Assembly: GCF_019649055.1 (NCBI RefSeq)
Contig: NW_026570557.1
Coordinates: 1-44,575 of the forward strand
Direction: 5' to 3'
Source of the DNA: Paramacrobiotus metropolitanus
Lineage: Eukaryota; Tardigrada; Eutardigrada; Parachela; Macrobiotidae
DNA: 44,575 nucleotides
The translations under genes and the position numbers were made by a program. This document shows, piece after piece, positions 40,312-44,575 of this stretch; position 1 is the first letter of the stretch; each line of letters begins with the position of its first letter. The notes under the pieces were generated by a model. That model saw only the letters and a list, made by a program, of their open reading frames with translations, ran no database searches and was not told the DNA's origin.

Positions 40312-43300
40312 ATGGAAGTTGATTCTGACGAAACAGAGAAGCAGACCCGCGACAGCTTTGACTCAGACAAGATGTTCGTCAAACCCACCGAGGACCTCGA
40401 AGCCAGCGATATGGACATGTTTGACGATAAGCCCAGCACAACGCTCAAGCGGCCCTCCTGATCTGCACAATACCTCCAAGAACACAACCGTTCAATCCGG
40501 TGTGCCTATGGATATTTCGAGCTCCCCGATACGACCCAGGAGAAGACAGCGCTCAAGTTGACAAATGGCGGTCATAAAAGCGACGACTCGGTCCTTCATC
40601 AGCCCGAGTCACCGGGGATGATTCGCGATACCATTGAAATTCAGGAAACACAAGATCTTTTGGCGGCTATCAAAGCCTTTCAGCAAAATTCCGAATTCTT
40701 GACGTTAGTGGCATATTGGCATTGAAGCCTTGGAAATAAATAGTTAATAATAATAAATTATAAATATTTTTTACGCTTTATTACATGCATCGATTTTAAA
40801 GCGTATAATATTAATTCGTTATTTACATTATTTATTTTTCATTGTGTTGTATTTTCTATGTTTTTCCTTTTCGCAGATCGACAGAAATTCTCATCGAGCA
40901 GTTGTCGATTGGTGTGCATAAAATCACCGGGATCAGTTTACCAATTTTCTACGTCAGTTTAAGGAAGAAATGGAAGCGATCAAGATTCCATTAATTTGAT
41001 GGGGAAGATCCGCGATAAGATGCGTTTGAATAAGCCTGACATTTTAAGGTTCCTGTTCCAGCAAAGATGACAGTTGTTCATGAGGCAAAATCAGCAGAAA
41101 AGCCTCTGGTTAACGGCGATAAAGTGGCTGATGTCAGCACTCACGAAAAGTCTCCAGTTGTGCAAAATGGTTCACCAGTGGGCGCTATCGAAAAAACATC
41201 GTCTGGCGTGAAAAAAACCAACATTTCTGGCCTTAAAGACACTGAACCTTCATCTAACGCCACAAATGGTCATGTGTCGGAGGAGGAAATGTTTTCAGCC
41301 AAGAAACGCCAGACGTATGCCGCACCGCGATCCAGCGCTGTTAAGAAGGCCGTGAATGCTGCCAAGGAATCACCGAAAGAGAAAAAAGGACAGAGTGATG
41401 ACTCGGCGAGTGAGGATGACAGCACTGCCAAATCTCCAAAGGCTCGTTGAAAATCATTGAAAAGAGGAATCGGATAATGGGAGGATAGTCTCACTAATGT
41501 TTCCAAGCCGCGGACGAAGACACTGGGACTGGGACGACCGGGGAGTCGATTGGCCAAGAACAAGGCGAGCGAATCGGAGGAGATGGATACGGATGTTCAG
41601 CCTTCCACTAGCTCAGCTCGTAGTCGCGCTGCTGCGTCGTCCGTGACCAAGAAAGGCGTTGCTCGAAAGGGCGAAAGCTGCACAGTCTGACGAAGCGGAG
41701 CAATCTGATCATTCAGACAAGGAAGAAATGGGCACTGTCAAAACAAAAGTGGCGGCCATGAAGAGCATCCGCAGAAGAAACTGAGTAATGTGGAGGAAGT
41801 TCTGTCTGATTCTGAGACTACCACAGTGAAAAAGCAGGTGGCCAGTAAAAATCGGCGAAAGGACATGGCGAAAAAGTTAATAAGGGCAGCGCCCAACGAA
41901 CCTAAGGAGACGCTGAATGATATACAGAAGAAAAATGACGAAGAGGAACCATCTGGCAATAGTGCTGCGAAAAATGTGGCGGCGAAAGGTTTAGTAAGAA
42001 GGGAAAACTACACTACGGTATGCTGTATGTTACAGTTGAGATGAAGTACTTCAAAAATTGTACCTTCGAGAGATCGGTTTACTTGCTAAGTAATCAAACT
42101 AGGTGAATATTAAATAACCAACTCAGTGACTGGTGATTTTTGAACTTGGTAATTTTTAGAAATCACTGGAGCCTCAGGCGAAAGAAGTTAAAGTTAGTAA
42201 GCCACGTTCGTCGAAAAGTGCGGCTGAGGAAAAACTGACTACGAAATCCCGCCCATCTGTATCTGTCGCAAAGAATCTCTCCGTCAAAGGTCGAGGAACT
42301 GCTAAGAAGGGTGCAGCTTCGGAGATTTCAGACGACGAACGTGACGATAAGAGTGCTTCTGCAAGCCGAAAAGAATCCAAAACTGACTATGAATTTACTG
42401 AGGACGATCCTGTGCCAACACAAATAAGCGTCCTCCACGCCGAAGCCAGGCTGCCGAACGTAACACGAAATCGACGGATGCCCATACTGAACAGCCATCT
42501 AGTAAGGTGATTCAGAAAAAGCTGCGCCCTGAACCTCGAAGAAAGGTGACGACAATAATAGTGATGCATCTACCAAAGAGACTACCAGTGAAGGCAGTAA
42601 AACATCCAAAAGGAAGCAGATCCACGAAAATCGCGTATTAGTTTGGCGGTCCCGGTAGCCAAATTTCCGAGCGAATCAAACAGTCGACAGGGAAACGCAA
42701 ATCAGAAAGTGCGTCGACTGAAAACCGAAAAATCTCCGAAAGTGGATGCAAAATCAAAAGCGTCGAAATCGAACGATGGTGATGTCACTGATATTGTGTG
42801 CTGTTCTACGACTGTGGATCCGGCTATCATTACATCTTTCGAGAAAGCGGACGATTTCGGATGCCACTTCTATCGGGATTTTAAGGAGGGCGCTCAGTAT
42901 TACGTGGTCACCTTGGAAGAAGCATCCAAGCCCCAAGCGCACAATCAAGCTGTTGAAGGCGGTGCTTTCTGGGTGTTGGATCGTTGCTTCAAAATGCAAG
43001 TCACGCGATATTTTCACTGAAATTATTACTTGAATTTTCTCGGTGTTTTGTAATTGTGATTTTTTTAACTGATTCCCAGAAGAACAACCAGCTGTTAGAG
43101 CCAAAGAAATATGAGGTCAAGGGCATGGTTAGCAATGGTGAAAAAAGGTGGACCAGCTCGAGCGCGAACAAGTCTGGAGGACGGGTATATTTCGTTAAGG
43201 CCAAGTCAACCTTTAAACGTTATTGAGTTTCGTAAAATCTGTCCTTCATTGCGCAGGAAATTATGGCTTATTAGTTAACGTGTCTTATGCCTTATTCGTT

Positions 43301-43757
43301 AAAGGTCATGGTGGCTGATTTAGGATTTCTGTAATTTATTATGTTTTATTTTACGCCTGACATGGTTTCGCTTCTTAATTCTTCGTTGATATGCGTGTTC
43401 GCTTGTTTTTCAGGAACAGAAATTGTTCCAGAACTGCTCGTTTCTCTTTCAAAGGCGACTTCAAAAAATGCTAACATGGTTAAAGAACACAAAGAACTGA
43501 TTAAGCTGGGTGGAGGGGAACTGTTGGCCCGCGAACCGACCAAGCGCAGCATGAAGAAAGGGGACGGACTACCTCATGCTCGAAGTGATGCGAAGATATA
43601 TAACTGTCGCTATTTCATTGTTCAGGATGAGCCGGCAGTGAGTCAAGATCTTCTGGATCAGGGAGGAGTATATGTAATGCCGTCGTGGATACTGGACTGT
43701 ATTGAGACTTACCGACTGAATGATATTGACGAGGAGGAGAACGAGGACGAAGTTTGA
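40312..43757 (+). CDS. Nuclear protein with C-terminal tandem BRCT domains, fragmented frame
   Basis: ATG at 40312 starts an acidic N terminus; introns are likely at about 40711-40877, 42017-42161, 43010-43079, and between about 43190 and 43414. The middle (41067-42780) is Lys/Ser/Glu-rich and disordered, with many small frame changes. BRCT 1 (about 42780-43190) contains FWVLDRCFK. BRCT 2 (43414-43757) contains GGGELLAREP, HARSD, YFIVQD and WILDCIETY, close in style to BARD1 and BRCA1 second BRCT domains. Tandem BRCTs bind phosphoserine peptides in DNA-damage signalling. No RING or ankyrin repeats are visible here, so BARD1 identity is not claimed; MDC1- or PTIP-like proteins are alternatives. 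The 40312 part could be a separate gene. Confidence 0.65.
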
Positions 43758-44575
43758 AGTTTATGACGTCGATGCGGTGTTCTCGCTAATTTATCTCTTG
43801 ACAATGCCTGATAACATCTACAAAATCCAAAGTGGGTGATGGTTTTCTCTTTTATTTTACGGTTTTGCTGCTGTCGTTCTTTTTTATTGATAACATTCTA
43901 ACTCGGTTCCATGTTTAGAACGAAACCACACGTGAGAAGTTTTTTGAATGGTTTGGCAGTGATATTTTTTGAGTGTTGGGAATTGGATATGGAAATTTTT
44001 AGTTTTACAAGTCATTTGCCAGTGACCAATAAAAATAAGTTTCTTTTAATTTTCGCTTATTTGTATAGTACTGTCCACGACTCGAAGTTACAAGTTTTAT
44101 TATTTAGCAGCATGAGTGCCACATTTCTAAACAACATGCACATCTGAGCAACTATGTATTTCGTCTGTTACTGTAAATCCTGTTTCGTGTACTCATTCAT
44201 GATAATAACAAAGTGAAATTATGCAAAGTAACAAAACAACAAACAAACAAAATTATGCAAATTATTTTGTAACCCAATTATGCAAAGTAATTGCATTTTT
44301 TCGAAGAATGGGAAGAATTTTGCATTTATGCGATTAATCACGTTGCTTATGGCTGCTTATTCACCGGAACGTCACTGAATAGATACTCCGTTAACAATGT
44401 AAAGAAAGACTGACTGAAGGCAACGAATTCTGTACCAGTTGTATTGCGCGCTTATTAAACTTATTATAAACAGCTGTTTTGGTTGTGATAATTTTGAAAA
44501 CTGTTCTTGCACAATTATTTTTTACCATAACGCTTGTTGCTAATAGCGTTTGCAGCTAATGCCATTACACATACG
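43758..44575. other. 3' region of the BRCT gene and intergenic DNA
   Basis: AATAAA near 44028 is the likely poly(A) signal. ATTATGCAAA occurs three times at about 44218-44290. No gene was recognised. Confidence 0.5.

Noticed and set aside
44218-44290. Three ATTATGCAAA copies as octamer-factor sites
   Set aside because: AT-rich simple-repeat surroundings and no gene start nearby; regulatory meaning unsupported.

Overview
The window is animal nuclear DNA: genes with GT-AG introns and vertebrate/arthropod-type proteins at the right, and one giant LTR retrotransposon at the left. Core promoters of the TATA plus TCAGT-initiator kind suggest an invertebrate, perhaps an ecdysozoan. The exact lineage cannot be read from the sequence.

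Bases 1-24092 are a single Ty3/gypsy (Metaviridae-type) element of about 24.1 kb, bounded by two LTRs of 571-572 bp (TG...CA). Next to the 5' LTR is a tRNA-Lys-like primer-binding site. A ~790-nt leader follows, packed with short hairpins that reuse the same loops. The coding part then runs: an unusual upstream coiled-coil ORF (1359-3473), gag-protease (3377-7267), pol with RT, RNase H and integrase (7264 to about 10992, integrase broken by small frameshifts), and a 3' extension to 11926. An integrase-type H2C2 zinc-binding module occurs three times: at the end of gag-pro, in pol, and in the 3' extension.

The 11.5 kb between pol and the 3' LTR is unlike a normal gypsy element. It holds six plus-strand accessory ORFs (12268, 13701, 15110, 20017, 20753, 22090), two ORFs on the opposite strand (18038-18595 and a broken one at 18677-19409), structured spacers, a three-copy 38-bp repeat, and an array of eight tRNA-like units (15842-17644). 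These units are spaced 200-265 bp apart, each with A-box/B-box-like sequences and a T-run, which looks like a cluster of Pol III transcription units. No envelope gene was recognised. None of the accessory proteins was recognised; most are charged, low-complexity and carry nuclear-localisation-like basic runs.

Bases 24093-44575 are host DNA on the plus strand: a calbindin/calretinin-like EF-hand gene (26097-31258), two tandem histidine acid phosphatase genes (32944-35671 and 36473-38933), and a nuclear protein gene ending in tandem BRCT domains (40312-43757). All contain small frame breaks, usually one missing base, while splice sites, promoters and catalytic motifs are intact. Several breaks sit in homopolymers. 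This may reflect consensus deletions in the assembly rather than gene death, and it bears on how the integrase breaks should be read.
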